Position numbers and translations under genes: made by a program. The notes beneath the pieces are model-generated. The model made no database searches, had not been told where the DNA came from, and saw only the letters and a program-made list of their open reading frames with translations. Below are positions 1-13,019 of a stretch of DNA of 64,000 nucleotides, one piece after another. The DNA lies in contig NC_081807.1 of assembly GCF_030704535.1 (NCBI RefSeq), forward strand, positions 2,583,001-2,647,000, read 5' to 3'. Source of the stretch: Vitis vinifera. Its lineage: Eukaryota; Streptophyta; Magnoliopsida; Vitales; Vitaceae. Numbering within the stretch: position 1 is the stretch's first letter; every line of letters begins with the position of its first letter.

Positions 1-637
1 AAAAAGATATTAACATGCGATGGTGACGACTCACGCTTCTTACCGTGGACACGCCCACTCCTCGTCCCTCTCCCAAAAGATAACCGCCGCTTCGTCTCTT
101 CCGCACGCAATTCCCTCCCAAATCAACGGTTGGCCCTTCTCGCCGAGCTGGCGTCCACGTAGGCCGACGGGGAGCCACGTCATCCAACCGCGAGCCACAG
201 CCACATCGTGGTGGGGCCGCGAAAAAGCAGCGTGTCGGACGCGAAGCCATTGAGTCTGTGCAGTGACGGAAAGCCAACCCCTCTGCAAACGGCGTCACTT
301 TACCTTTTCCTTTTTCCGCCATCGCCACTTCTTCCTGCGTCTGGAGGGACTGAAAGAGTACGTTGGGAGGAAGCCCACCACCTCCTTTTTTTTAACTTCA
401 TCTACTTTTGCTTTTTCTACCGTTGCTTCTCTTGAACCAGTCTCATGAGTTCTCCCTGATGTCATTGCAAAAACTATAACCCACTCTCTTGAATTCTCTG
501 CTCAAAAAGTAAAATCCCCATCTCCATGATTGTGGTTTTTGCGTCCTTTAGGCCGCTCTTTTGAATTCTCTGCGCCAAATGTGAAATATCTGGCTTGGAT
601 TATCAAGGGGTTGAGGTTTTTTTTTTCTCAGATCTGA
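1..637 (+). promoter_or_regulatory. Promoter and 5' leader of the RopGEF1-like gene
   Basis: This stretch precedes the RopGEF start codon and holds no supported gene. The first 300 bases are GC-richer than most spacers here and carry ACGT-core sites at about 153-158 and 175-182; the second, CCACGTCA, reads TGACGTGG on the other strand, a bZIP-type site. Pyrimidine-rich tracts at 300-420 and just before the ATG look like an untranslated leader. The short open frames on both strands have no recognisable protein features. Confidence 0.5.
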
Positions 638-3600
638 ATGGGGAGTGTTTCATCGGAGGAGGGAGTGGATGATCAGAGCGATCGGTGCGGGAGCTACAGT
701 CTGAGTGCGGATGTTAGCGAGTCGGAGAGTTGTAGTAGTTTCTCGTGTCGGCGGTACGATGGTGAGGGTGCTTCGAGCTCCATGACGTCTTCGCCGCTGG
801 CTTGCCGGCCGGTGGTAGGGAATTCAAGTTTTCCTGTGGGGCCGCCGCTGATGCTGCCGGTGATTGGGGGGAGAGATGTGGTGGTTTGGGGGGAGAAGCC
901 GGAGAAGCGTGAGACGGATTTGTCAGGTAGTTTTTTGTTTTTTTAATTTTGTGGAGTTTTCTACTGAAACTGGTGCATTTTATGTGTGTTTGGCCGTTGA
1001 GAAAACGAAGGATACGGAAATTTTGGTTCCGAAAGAAGAAGTCAAGTCAACTAGGTCGTTTGCAATTACTTGAGCTTAGAATTTAGTTTGCTTTTCTTTC
1101 TTTTTTTTTTTTTTTTTGGGAACCACAATGGAGGCGTAGTATGGTAGAGATCTTGGTGGGTTTTATTTGAGGATTGGTACGTTTTCATATACATTTGTGC
1201 TCATAATTTTTGTAGAAGCTGAGATGATGAAGGAGAGATTTGCTAAGCTTCTACTTGGGGAAGATATGTCTGGAGGAGGGAAAGGGGTTTGTACTGCCCT
1301 TGCCATCTCAAACGCCATCACAAATCTCTCTGGTTAGTTTGCAGTCTCTTTCTGTTACTTATCCTGTGTATGGTTCCTGAGAAAATGGAGGAAAAGGAAA
1401 GAACTAGATGTTTTCAGTGTTGTGTTTCCTGTAATTTTTTGGTTTCTTAAGAAAAGGTCCGCTGAAGTGCTCAGCATTTGCCAAATAGTGCATTAGGCTT
1501 AGCTGAATGGAGTTTTTTTGTTCTATTTCCAATTTTCTTTTCCTTCCTTTTCTTGTCTATCATGTGAGTTTCTCTCTAATTTAATCTGGGTTGAAATTTT
1601 AGCTACCGTGTTTGGAGAACTATGGAGGTTGGAGCCATTGGCACCACAGAAGAAGGCAATGTGGTGCAGGGAGATGGAATGGCTGTTATGTGTGAGTGAT
1701 TCAATAGTTGAGCTTGTACCTTCTATACAACAATTCCCAGGTGGGGGGACATATGAAGTCATGGCTACACGGCCTCGATCGGATTTATACATGAATCTTC
1801 CTGCCCTTAAGAAGCTTGATGCCATGTTGCTTAGCATGCTTGATGGGTTTTGTGAAACGGAGTTCTGGTATGTTGATCGGGGAATAATTGTGGCTGAGGC
1901 TGACAATCATGACGCATACCCATTGTCTGCTTCTAGCGGGAGACCCTCAATTAGGCAGGAAGAGAAATGGTGGCTACCCTGCCCAAAAGTTCCCCCAAAT
2001 GGGTTGTCTGAGGATGCAAGGAAGAGGCTGCAGCAATGCAGGGACTGTACGAACCAGATACTGAAGGCAGCCATGGCGATTAATAGCAGTGTGCTTGCTG
2101 AAATGGAGATACCCACTGCCTACTTGGAGACCTTGCCTAAGGTATGAGTTTGTTCTGTTGGATCTTTTAAATTTTGTATTAAACATCCGATCATTGGTTT
2201 TGTTGGGTTTTGATATGAACCTGATCATCTCACTAACTTAACAAGGCATATCAGCATGTGGTTGGCACTGATAGTGGGGAATCTTAAGTGTGGTATATAG
2301 GGTATAGACTGATTTGGTTAGATGCACATATATTTCTTCTGAATGGAGCATCTAATTTTTGAGATATTGTTTTTCTGTTTGAAGCATGTTTTTCAATTCA
2401 TAATTTTCATGATAGGTTAATCCAACATACTTCTTTGGAGATCTAATTTGATGTAGCTTTCCCCTATTGTTGTTTCTCCACTGTTCTCTCTCTTTAGGAT
2501 GCATTCTATTGTGGCATGTTCTCAGAAACTCTAGCTGTTGATGAAAAAACAAAGCATTCTGATTTTTTATGGCATCAACCGTGATGATTTGGTGCCAATC
2601 CATGTCCAGTGTATATGGGTAATTACAGATTTATGGATACAATTCTGCCTCTCACAAAAAGAAAGGAAGAAAGAAAAAGAAAAAACCAAAGAAATTTGTG
2701 ATGCTAGGCAATTTATGTTGCTTTGTCATGTGCTGGAATTGGAATGGTAAACTTGTCTGCCCTTTATTTATATAGATGTACTTACTCCAGCACTGCATGA
2801 TGAAGTAACACTTTAGATTGTACTTCTATAAGGAAAAAGAGCTCTTTCATAAATGCTTTTACTATAAAGTAGATGTACACTAAAGGACTAATTAAGGGTA
2901 CACCAATAGCTAATAAGTAGTGATAGATGGATAGTTTGTGGCTAGTTTTAGATCTCAACTCAATTGAATGAAGCCTTAAATACCAACTACTTGGTGTCAG
3001 GTATACAAGTCATTTTTCTTATTCAGCTCTAACAAATGTTCTCGACTTATTTTCTCGATGCCTACTAAACTATATGTTTTATGCTTGCTGTTTACCTACT
3101 GCAACCCTCCTTTGACTTGTGGCCAGCTGCTTGAAAATAATAGATGATGAACGTGAGACATGGCCCGTGTATTAAGTTCTATATTATGGATGGTGGGCCT
3201 TGGCTAGACATGGCTTTGCTTGTATGTAGCTTTAAAAGATTATTTCTTTCCCTTCTCATTTTTTTTTTCATTTATCTAATCAAACATTTATTGTTTTATA
3301 TTTTTATGTATTTTAATTGTTTGTTTCAATTTTTATTAATTTCCTGTGGAAGGTATTTATTTGAATTAGATTTCCCATAGGGGGAGCATTAGAATAATGA
3401 CATTTCTTTTACCATGGCACTAAGTAGAATTGGAATAAATAAAAAGTATTCTCAAATATTGTTTAATGTTTTGAACAACATTATAATCATGAAGAGTATA
3501 TGGAATGCATCTTGTTTTTCAATTTCAGTTTTATTTGGTAGCTATTCATTGCTCAATTGCCATTACAGAATGGGAAAGCATGTCTGGGTGATATCATCTA

Positions 3601-4888
3601 TCGCTACATCACTGCTGAACAGTTCTCCCCAGAATGTCTCCTTGATTGCCTGGACCTATCATCAGAACATCATACTTTGGAAATAGCCAACAGGATTGAG
3701 GCGGCAGTGCATGTTTGGAAACAGAAAGACTGGAAAAAACAACCAAAACACTTGAAAGCTAAGCGTTCAACATGGGGAGGCAAGGTCAAGGGCCTTGTTG
3801 CTGACACAGAAAAGAATCAATTTCTGGCCATACGAGCTGAGACCCTTCTACACAGTCTGAGGCTTCGTTTCCCTGGCCTTCCCCAGACTGCTTTAGACAT
3901 GAACAAGATTCAGTACAATAAGGTATTTTTCCCCATCTTCTACTCTGTATCTAATGAATCATATTGTTGGTTGTCTGGTCTGAAATGATTTTAAACATCT
4001 TTTAAATTTCTTTTCATTTTTCTTAGATGCTCATAGTATAGCCTTTCTTTTAACAACCATAAATGTCTTCACTTTGCAAACAGTGGTGAGGAAAATATAT
4101 GTACTCCTTGGATTTTTACAGGAATTGAAATATGATCTAATCTATAAATCTATTATAGCTATCAACAAAGTCCTATCTAATGCTCCCTTAAAGGAGAAAG
4201 AGAAGGAATACCCTTTTTTGGTGTTTTAATTTTGATTCAGTCTCCTTTAAGTATGAAGTGAAAGACAGTTCCCACCTCTTCCATGCCCTGTGACATACGG
4301 CGGAGGGTTTGGTGCCCATTATTGTTAGTTCCATTGGAGAGGAATTAAGCCTCTTGAGAATAAGTTGCTTTGACATAGATGAAAGATGATAACCAGCTCA
4401 TTTACTTATCTGCATTGTTACAGGATGTAGGGCAGTCAATTCTAGAAAGTTATTCAAGGGTAATGGAGAGCTTAGCTTTCAACATAATGGCAAGGATAGA
4501 TGATGTTCTTTATGTAGATGATGCAGTAAAGCGATGTGCAGCAGCAGAATCAATGGCCCTTTTCGGCAGGGGAGGTTTGGGTGGTCTTCCTATCCAGAAA
4601 CGGATGTCCCCTAGCCCTTTCTCAATCCAACATTCCCCTTTTGCCTCTCCATTTGCTACTCCAACCTTCTGCTCTTCCACACCTCTGACTGGAAGCCCAG
4701 GCAGGACACCCCCCTCAAGAAATAAGATGAGCTCCAAGGGGGCACCAGAGCTGAAGCTGGAAAAACCAATCCCAGCACCAGAGATGAAGCTGGAAAAACC
4801 AATCCCAGCTGATTTCGAGAAGATGTGGTCATATACTGGGAACCTTAGTGCCAGAAAAGTTTCTGGAGACGCTCCAGAACGTGATTGA
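638..4888 (+). CDS. ROPGEF1: Rop guanine nucleotide exchange factor, RopGEF1-like (PRONE domain)
   Basis: Activates ROP small GTPases by exchanging GDP for GTP at the plasma membrane, below receptor-like kinases in polar growth. Five exons join in frame with GT-AG introns: 638-926, 1216-1332, 1603-2141, 3569-3922 and 4424-4888, giving 587 residues, usual for the family. The serine-rich N terminus (MGSVSSEEG, then [11 protein letters not shown]) resembles Arabidopsis ROPGEF1. The PRONE domain fills roughly residues 97-470, with [40 protein letters not shown] and [15 protein letters not shown] easily recognised. The C-terminal tail, which in the family is inhibitory and phosphorylated, holds [17 protein letters not shown] and ends [16 protein letters not shown] 33-bp in-frame tandem duplication in this tail (4745-4810) repeats [12 protein letters not shown]. 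Intron 3 (2142-3568) holds nothing I recognise. Family certain; ROPGEF1 orthology rests on the N terminus and gene order. Confidence 0.96.
4745..4810 (+). repeat. 33-bp in-frame tandem duplication in the RopGEF tail
   Basis: Two adjacent 33-base copies (4745-4777 and 4778-4810) differ at one internal base, plus the last base of the unit. They encode [11 protein letters not shown] followed by [11 protein letters not shown]. The reading frame is kept, so the tail gains 11 residues. The near identity suggests a fairly recent duplication. Confidence 0.9.
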
Positions 4889-6876
4889 GTTCAAGCTAAT
4901 CCATGAAACTACCAAAGAAAAAGCTCGGAGAGGCCTGTGGCCATGGGTAGAAGGTTGGTGGTTCTGATTTTTGTATATTCTTTAGCAATAGAAATCAGGC
5001 TTTAGAGTTTTGATAGTCTCTGTATCAGATGCTAGATGAAGAGAGTTATGCTTTCCTTAATACTCTGTTGTTCATAAAAAATCATTCCCTAGTGTCTCCT
5101 TTCAAAATTGGCCAATCTAGTGCCCTAGCTGGATGTAATGTATCATTGCTATCTACCACGACTATTCAAATTATTCAAAAAAGTTTCACTTCTCCAGTTC
5201 CATGGATTTGGGAAGAAGATGCACACTACCTTACAGATAATCTTTGAGTTTTGCTGGGTTTTGTTGATTCCTCAGCTCACCCATCCTCTAGCTCTGTAGG
5301 AGGAATCTGAAATCTTCACTCGTTGGTCTCATTCACTACTACTAGCAACAGTCAAGAGCATCAATTGAAAATCTTCACCAAACTCATCAACTAATAAAAC
5401 AATATGCATGATTAAACCAGCTCATCTGCTAATAAAACAAGAGCACCATGACCGGGATCGTGACCCTCTGCTGCTATCAGGATTTTCATCCTAGCCAAAC
5501 ACCGGTTCCATCAAGTAAGGTTCTGTATTATAAACTAGATTTCTTTAGAGTTAGGGCTTCATTCTGTCACCAGATCAATAAACCCAAGAAGGTACATACA
5601 AATTGTCTCCCGAGTACAACAAATGTTCAACAGTTACAAGTTACAAAGAAACTAAAATTCCATATCCTAGTACATAACAGTTCTTGAGGGCATATTGGAT
5701 TGTTAGTCAGGAAAACAGGGAAAAATAGTTCACTTCACTTCAAATTGATTTCAGGTCTGTTGCATTTCAGGGATTCAGCATGTCACATGCCCTGAAACAT
5801 TGATTATGACAAGAAGACTGTCAAATTGTCAATCATAAAAGAACTGGCTATAAAATAAATATGCCAATGTGCAAAGTAATTAACACAAAATTCAACAGTT
5901 GATCCTGAACTACTTTTTTGCTACTAATTTGATCTGGGTTATGCCTTGGAGGGCAAACAGTCAGAAATTGTTGATATGGGTAACTTGAGAGTAAATTTGA
6001 TGCTGGATCCTCTCATCACTGGAACCCATTTATGATGTTAAGAATTTTAATGTTCTTGTTGGAAGAAGGAAAATAATCCTAACTTCTATCATTCAGTTTC
6101 TAATAGATCGAAACCACTTCTACTTTACTTTTTACACTGTCTGCTTAACAAAAATACTGATAAAACTGGCAAACTGATCAATGCAAAATTAAATTAACTA
6201 CACAAAGTTCAACTGCAGTTCTGCAACTTCAAATTGGTTGCCAACTTTTAAGGAGCAGGATATATCAGGCCTATCAGCACAACCAGCTATCGGATCTAGT
6301 GAATATAATTCCCAACTAACCATTATAATTAACAAGACAAATAGCATCATGTAATGAAGAAGAAAGACCTAAACACAATAGGATTAGAACTTTCTGGTTA
6401 GTCATCAGTTCATCACAATAGGATTACAACTAGGTAGGTATTAGAGCTGCTGCCTTGTTCAGAAGAACTCATAAAAAACCCTTTAATTCACCCAAAACCA
6501 TGTGAATAATCCAATGGTCTAATACCCTTGTTGGTCTGCAGTTCCTGTTTCTTGCCAACATGACTGGTAGCAACTAGTACTTAAGGCTTTTAAGTTTTAA
6601 GGCACCCTTTCAAAAATTTTAGTCTTTTACCATTTGCAGTGTTGAATGCTTTGAGGTCTTGTACTGTTTCATTTTGAGGATAAGCTTGCACATAAAAGTT
6701 TATGTAAAATCTAATGGGACAGTTCGGTATCCATGGGACAATCAAACAAGCTCTAATAGTTTGGTAAGAACTATATGTATAACAGTGTATGACAACTGAT
6801 ATATCAAATACAGAACAAGCTAAATCCATGTAGAATGATGAAATGGAAACAGCACACACACAAAGACATTACTTAC
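4889..6876. other. Convergent spacer between RopGEF1 and the F-box gene
   Basis: This is the 3' side of both flanking genes. It should contain the RopGEF 3' UTR and, on the minus strand, the last intron and short terminal exon of the F-box gene. A minus-strand CTGCAG acceptor near 6538 followed by a short phase-0 frame ending in TGA could be that exon, but its pyrimidine tract is poor and I do not assert it. No other coding sequence or repeat was recognised. Confidence 0.4.
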
Positions 6877-8031
6877 CTCAGAGGTTGAAGAAACCCAAGC
6901 AGGCGGTGGCCAGATCGTCTTGGAATAATTCGCATAACTGGACAAAGGTCCAATACTACCACTGTCTAAATCAAACACCCCAATGGTGCCACTCCTAGAA
7001 GCATCATCCTCCTCTGCATCAGAGAAAAAGGAAATGTTTGTAAAACATATGGAGTTCCCTTTACACCCATAAAAATCAGAAGCCCTAGCAGAAAAGGAGC
7101 TATCATCACCCAAAAACAACAACCTATCACCCAAACTTTCAATCTCAACCCACTTTTGCTCTCTTTGATCTAACCTAAAAACCTTGAAGTGAATCATTCT
7201 CTCAATCATCCAACGAACATGTTCATCATCATCATGGTACATGGTAAAATAGGTATCAACAAGCAACAATTCACCCTCGGATTCAACCAAACACTTCTTG
7301 TCACCGCCAAACACCGAACTCGCCGCCAAATTCACTACCGGCGATGACCCATCCGCCACATCCACAACCACAGTCCGCCCAGTGTTATCAACAGCGTAGA
7401 ACTTCCCATCAAAGAAGATAACATCATCATAAGGCGACTGCATATCATCAATTATCATCCACTTCTTGTCTCCACTCCTAAACATAGCTAATTTCCCAGA
7501 CAAATGAATTGTCAGCAACCAAAAATCATCACCATTACCAGAACAGAACGCAACCTTCTCCATATACAAACTCCCCAGATAAGCATTTCCAGGTGGGCGA
7601 TAATCCATATACTCAAGAACATATTCCTGGCCTAATTCGAAGACACGTAACCCCGAAAAATCAAACGTTTTTGGGAAATCGGGCGGGAGGTGCCTGAATT
7701 TGAAAGTGGTGAGGGGGTTTATCAAGCGGATCACACCAGATGGGTCTTCTTCGATCTTGATGAGCCAGGAATTGGGGGTTGTTTGGGCACGAGAGTCTGG
7801 TAATCCGAGCTGGAGAATTGAGCGCTTGGATAGATAGAAAGCCCAGGTGATTTCGGAGAATCCGGTTGTGGGTAAGATGGGCAAGTGGCTGAAGATGGAG
7901 CGAGGCTTGGAGGGTGTAGAAGAGCGCCATGAGGAGCAAACGGATCGAAATCGGAGGAGATCGAAGTGGGAGTCGAGGCGTTTGGCGATCAGGTGGAGAA
8001 GGTCTCTGGGGAGATTGGCCCATTCAGCCAT
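6877..8031 (-). CDS. F-box protein, SKIP23-like, with KIB1-4/DUF295 beta-propeller
   Basis: Likely the substrate receptor of an SCF ubiquitin ligase: the F-box binds an ASK/SKP1 adaptor and the C-terminal DUF295 propeller binds the target. Exon 1 gives 385 residues. The F-box is residues 1-45 (WANLPRDLLHLIAKRLDS, then RFRSVCSSWRS). The DUF295 part shows LTIHLSGKLAMFRSGDKKW, SPYDDVIFFDGKFYAVDNTG, VFGGDKKCLVES and a closing IWPPPAWVSSTSE that matches the C terminus of SKIP23 proteins. A perfect donor (GAG then GTAAGT) lies at 6876, so a few last codons probably sit in a downstream exon. Unspliced, the frame adds 18 residues and stops at 6820 (403 residues). The start at 8031 is the first ATG and matches family N termini. 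The minus-strand promoter side carries the palindrome AACGACGTCGTTT at 8243-8255. Target unknown. Confidence 0.92.
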
Positions 8032-9662
8032 GGTTGAGTAGAAATCAGCAGAGATTGGAGATTGGAGATTGGAGTGGAGTTTCGGAGCATGGATTGGGGA
8101 ATAATTTGTGGGGTTCTAGGGCATTGATAGAGGAAGATTATATGTCAGCGATGGATGGAGAAGACAGTGGTGGTCGCTGTAGATGACAACTGGTGGCTTT
8201 TGAAGGCCTGGTGGTGTGAGACGAGAGACACGGGGGAACTGGAACGACGTCGTTTGGAGGTGGATAGCGAAAACCTGAAAGCAGACTCTCATCTCATATC
8301 TGTGCCCTAAACGGAGAATCTTTAAACCATATTGTTTCAAGGCAACATTTCTAATGAAATAATTTGCTCCATTATTTTTGTAATTAAATCATATTTATTA
8401 TTTTTTTTTCCAAAAAATTATTGTCACAAGTTTATTTTCAATTGAGTTTACATTTATTTTTCTTAAGCTTTAATTGCATCGAGCTTTCATTGTCGGAGAA
8501 TTTTATATTTTGTTTTTATTCCTACTGTCTATTGAATATGAATAAATTTGATAATTTCAATAATTGTATCTGAATGCATCTAAAAATGTAAGGTTAGAAT
8601 GATAATTTGTGTCCATTTCAATATCAAATAAAAATGGGAATGAAAATGAAAAAAAAATAAAATTGTCAATAATATTTATACACTTAAAATAATTTTATTT
8701 TATTTTTTAATTAAAAAATCTCACATTATACATAATTTGAAATAATTTTTTATTTTCATTTAAAAAAAATCCTTGAGAGTTTTTTCTTTTTATTAAATGA
8801 TAAAAACCTATTCCGGCATATGATTTAAAAAAAATATTGTTTTTAAAAATTTACATCACTATTTAGTTATTGTTCTTTAAAAACAAAGTAAAATAAAGAA
8901 CTGGTTTTTTTTTTTCATTAGAAAAAATGAATTTCAAATTAAATAAGACTTTGTATTGAATTTATTAATAGGTTTAATAATTTAAATTTTAAAAAATATA
9001 TATAATGGCTATAAGAAATAGTAAATATAATTAATGTTTTAAATTCTTTAATAAATTTTGTGATTTTTAAGAATAAGTTGAAATTTAAAAAATTAATTAA
9101 TTAATTATAGATTAAATAAAATAATTCAAAATGTCATATTTGTAATTGAGTAATAAATGTAGGCATATAATGAAAAATTTAGCTTATTTATGCTTTAAAA
9201 AATTAAATTTTATTTGTTTTTATATTAATTTAAAATAGAATAGTATTACAAATTATTAATTTTGAATTATTCTTCTTTATTTTTAATAAAATAAATTAAT
9301 TATACTTTTATAAGATGTTGATATCCATATTTTTATAATATTTATAAAATCATATAAATAGTATTAAAAATGATTGATTTTGAAATTTATTAGTTATTTT
9401 TAAAAAAATAAATCAATTAATGTTAATATCTATATTTTTGTAATATTTATAAAGAAAATATATAATTTATGATTTATTATATTATTAATATTCATATTTT
9501 ATAAAAAATAATTTATTTTTATTTAAAATTTTGTTTTTATTTTATAAACTCTCCACAAGGTAGCGTTGTGGTGACACTCAAAACGCAGCGTTTTCCATAC
9601 AAAACAACACCCCCACAAAACCAGGAGACAGGTGCTCCTACTGATTCGCCTGGTGCGCAGAA
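8032..9662. promoter_or_regulatory. Bidirectional spacer between the F-box and phosphatase-like genes
   Basis: The two genes diverge, so both promoters lie here. 8032-8340 is the GC-richer leader/promoter of the F-box gene, with AACGACGTCGTTT at 8243-8255. 8341-9540 is extremely AT-rich, with poly-A and poly-T runs and no coding potential; it may be decayed transposon DNA, but I could not define ends. 9541-9662 returns to ordinary composition and carries the inverted repeat AAAACGCAGCGTTTT at 9580-9594, likely in the core promoter of the plus-strand gene. Confidence 0.5.
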
Positions 9663-12600
9663 ATGGAAACGACGTCGTTTTTCTGCAACAGGTACTGGGT
9701 GCTGAGACATGGCAGAAGCATTCCAAACGAGAGAGGCCTCATTGTCTCCTCCATGGTTCATCTCTTTCGTCTCTTGGTTTTTTGATGTGGTTTCATGACC
9801 CCACATAAATCTGATTACAAAATCCGTTCTTCCAGGAAAATGGCAAGCTTTCACAGTATGAGTTAGCTTCTGAAGGCGTTAATCAGGCACACTCTGCCGG
9901 AATTTTGTTCCAAAAGGTGTGAATTTTCATCCTTTTTCTGAACTGGGTTTTGGTTTTTGTTGATCATTTTTGGTTGGAATTGAAAAAAATGGGGGAGCTA
10001 TCGTTCTAAATCGCTTGCAATTTGGTCCTTTTTGTTGGTTCTACGGTGCCAAACAAGGGAAATGATTGTTTTTTTGTTGGAAAGCTTTAGGACCCTTTTC
10101 CTTTTCCCTCAAATTCTGGTGTGCCAAACAGACTTTTAGGGCATGTTATAACCAAGACCTAACTGCTGAGTCGGATTGGTTGAATGCATAAGTTGAATGA
10201 GAAGATAAGGTAAGGCCAAAATTTTATTGATAAATACAAATCATGGGGTGGATGGGAAGAATTTGATTACTGCAAATTGAAGGTGTTTGCATAGGGGAAT
10301 TAGCATATGTGACAATAGATTCATGTTGGGCCTGGAACCTGTGTCATTCATTAGATTTTACATGGCTTGATTCTAGCTTTCTGTTTTCAAGATGGAGGTG
10401 ACAGGGCAGCATAGATTCATACTATTAACTTGAGATAGTTGTAACAAGGCATTGTAATGTATAGTTCACTAATTGCCTCTCATGTTTGAGACATGATGTT
10501 GTTCACTGCCCATTTTGGGGAAACAACAGTGACATGAAATTTGGCCTAGGTAGCGAGTCATAGTTTTCTTTATCAACAATCCAAAACTTGGTCTGTATGC
10601 ATGATGCAAGACCAATCACTAGAAAGAACATTACCCAAGAGAATGTTTAGGCCAAATTGATTGGATGATTTAATACATCTTGTGAGAGGCATTTTGCTTT
10701 CTTTTGGAAAAGAAAAATTCTGTCATTCCTGAAACATAAGAATTGTTAGTTTTCTAAATCATAACAATTTCTTTGTCTAGGGATCTAGCAAGTAGTAACT
10801 AGTAACTACCGAAGTTTGATGCTTGCTAGATATACCTGCATTTATTTTCCTTGATTCTTTTATTCAAAATGATAAACTTGAGGATGAAATCATATGCATG
10901 AGACATGAATCTTGCTTCTTATTATGTGGCACTGCTGATTGACCCATATCATGTGGTTGGACTTACCGACTAGATCCCGAAAGCCCATTTGCTGGCTGCC
11001 CTATCCTGGCTACAGAGGACAGCCCGAAGTTTCTGGCCGACTTTATTCATGTTTTTAAAGTTCTTCCATGGTGCTTATTCATATCCTAGGTTTCTTTTTC
11101 TTTAAAACGGTAACAGCAAAAATTTTCTTTGCTTTTGGGATCACTTTATTGTATCTGCAGGAGCTGAAGGAAAGTAATATACCACTTGAAAATGTTCGCA
11201 TTTGCTACTCTCCCTTTTCAAGGACAACTCACACTGCAAAAGTTGTTGCATCGGTTTTGGATCTTCCATTTCAGGGTCCTCAATGTAAGGTGAGCTATTC
11301 CATTCCTTGAAAAGATTCATTTCCTGGCTAAGAAATTTGGTGAGCCCTTTTTTCTTTCTTTGTATTTCTCTTCACCAACAATGAAGTAACTCTTGATGGA
11401 CAGGTGTTAGACGATCTTCGAGAACGTTTTTTTGGTCCTTCATTTGAACTTATGTCCCATGATAAAGTAAGTGCCAGTATTAGTGGAATTACATTTTTAG
11501 ATTTTAACCTAGATAAAATTTGCAGAAGCAGCAGCTTCTAGTCTTTTGAGTTAGAATTGAGCCTTTTTTTTCATGTGCAGTATCCTGAGATATGGGCTCT
11601 TGATGAGAAAGATCCATTCACACGGCCTGAAGGTGGAGAAAGTGCTGCTGATGTTGCTTGTAGACTTGCACATGCTATGGCAACCATGGAATCAGAATTT
11701 CAAGGGTAATAATATCCATCTTTTATTACATTGTCTTATTCTAGGGGCATAATCCTCTACTGAAATTTATGGATGAAGCATTTCTCCTATAAAAATTGAT
11801 TTTTTTTCTGGTTTTGTTATTCCTGTGTCAAATGATTACATAAACCTGCATGGATAAATTAGACCATGTGCCTATGAAAAAGCAGGTGCCAAAGAAATAA
11901 TATATGAAGATTAATATAGCCAAAACATATGCAAAGATCAGAGAATATTGTATTAGCTTTTGTTTTGCATAGCATCTTAAGTAACAAGTTCGGCCTGTGG
12001 AGACGTAAGATAATCCCTCCCCCGATATGACAAATCTGATGACTTGAATTCATGATCCTTGGTTCTGATACTAGTTCTTGGATTGGGTTTTGACTATCTC
12101 ATCTGAAAAAATTGATTGGTCTCTAATATGAGTAGGCCAAACTTTTTCTGGCAGTCAACATCACAGTTTATGGCCCTTTTCTAAGAGCCATCATTTGAAT
12201 GACTCATCCCTGAGCTTAAAAGTGGTATTATTGAACCCCAACATCACGCAGAAAGACCAGGCTGCACAAACAAAAGCAAATACTTAGATTGAAGAATAGC
12301 TAGAAATGGGGAAAAATAACTCAGCCCTTATTTTAAAATCTACGCAAAACCACACAGGAACCACAATGCAGCATGTCAATTTCCATGGAACATCGAAAAG
12401 CTTCTCACCTTCTACATCTCATTTGTCTTACTCTGATTTCAACCATACTTAGGCACTAATTATCCAAATGACCTCCTCTTCAGGGTCTTAATTTTCCGTT
12501 GAAACTATTTAAACCTATTTACATGTATGCATTCTTGTTCTGAGCTATACAAATATGATTTACCCTTTTTTGGCGCATTCTGCAGATGCGCGATTCTAGT

Positions 12601-12778
12601 TGTTAGCCATGGTGATCCCTTGCAAATCTTGCAGACAATACTCAATGCAGTTAAGGAAGACAGAGAACCCCGTTCTAATGACTTGGCATCGAGAATAGAA
12701 GCTGTAAGAGTCCCTTCAATCTTGTCACAGCACCGGAAGTTTGCGTTGCTCACCGGAGAACTACGGGCAGTCATCTGA
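9663..12778 (+). CDS. Histidine phosphatase / phosphoglycerate mutase-like family protein
   Basis: A member of the histidine phosphatase superfamily, probably a soluble phosphatase; the substrate is not known. Six exons join in frame: 9663-9755, 9836-9916, 11161-11289, 11404-11466, 11581-11705 and 12586-12778, giving 227 residues. Catalytic features are intact: the RHG motif (VLRHGRS, His16), Arg79 in YSPFSRTTHTA, the acidic PEGGES loop (139-143) and the second histidine in VVSHGDP (His172). No signal peptide or membrane segment is seen. The first donor (ATG then GTTCAT) is weak, but the spliced frame is uninterrupted. Introns 2 (1.2 kb) and 5 (0.9 kb) hold nothing recognisable. From memory it matches Arabidopsis At4g38370, which lies next to LAZ1 there. 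The palindrome AAACGACGTCGTTT begins four bases after the A of the ATG (9667-9680), inside the coding region. Confidence 0.93.
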
Positions 12779-13019
12779 ATCAGAACTATGGCTTCTTTCT
12801 AGCAGACAAGGCCTGTTGATTTTGGCTATAATTTTATTGAAATTCACTACATTTCCTTCATCATATTATTGGAACAGCCAAGTCGCCTGGAAAAATTTGC
12901 CAGCAGGTTGGAGTTGGATGTTGATATCCTTGTTGGTAAATAAGGAATTTAGTCTTATCAAGTTCCTTTACTAGATTATATTCATTTTCCTTTTCCCTCC
13001 TTTTGATAATACAATTTTA

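Noticed and set aside
1523-1906. 127-codon open frame on the minus strand inside the RopGEF gene
   Set aside because: It is the antisense shadow of RopGEF exon 3 and has no family features.
7661-8023. 120-codon open frame overlapping the F-box gene in another frame
   Set aside because: Same strand but shifted frame of the F-box exon; the F-box protein is clearly the real product.
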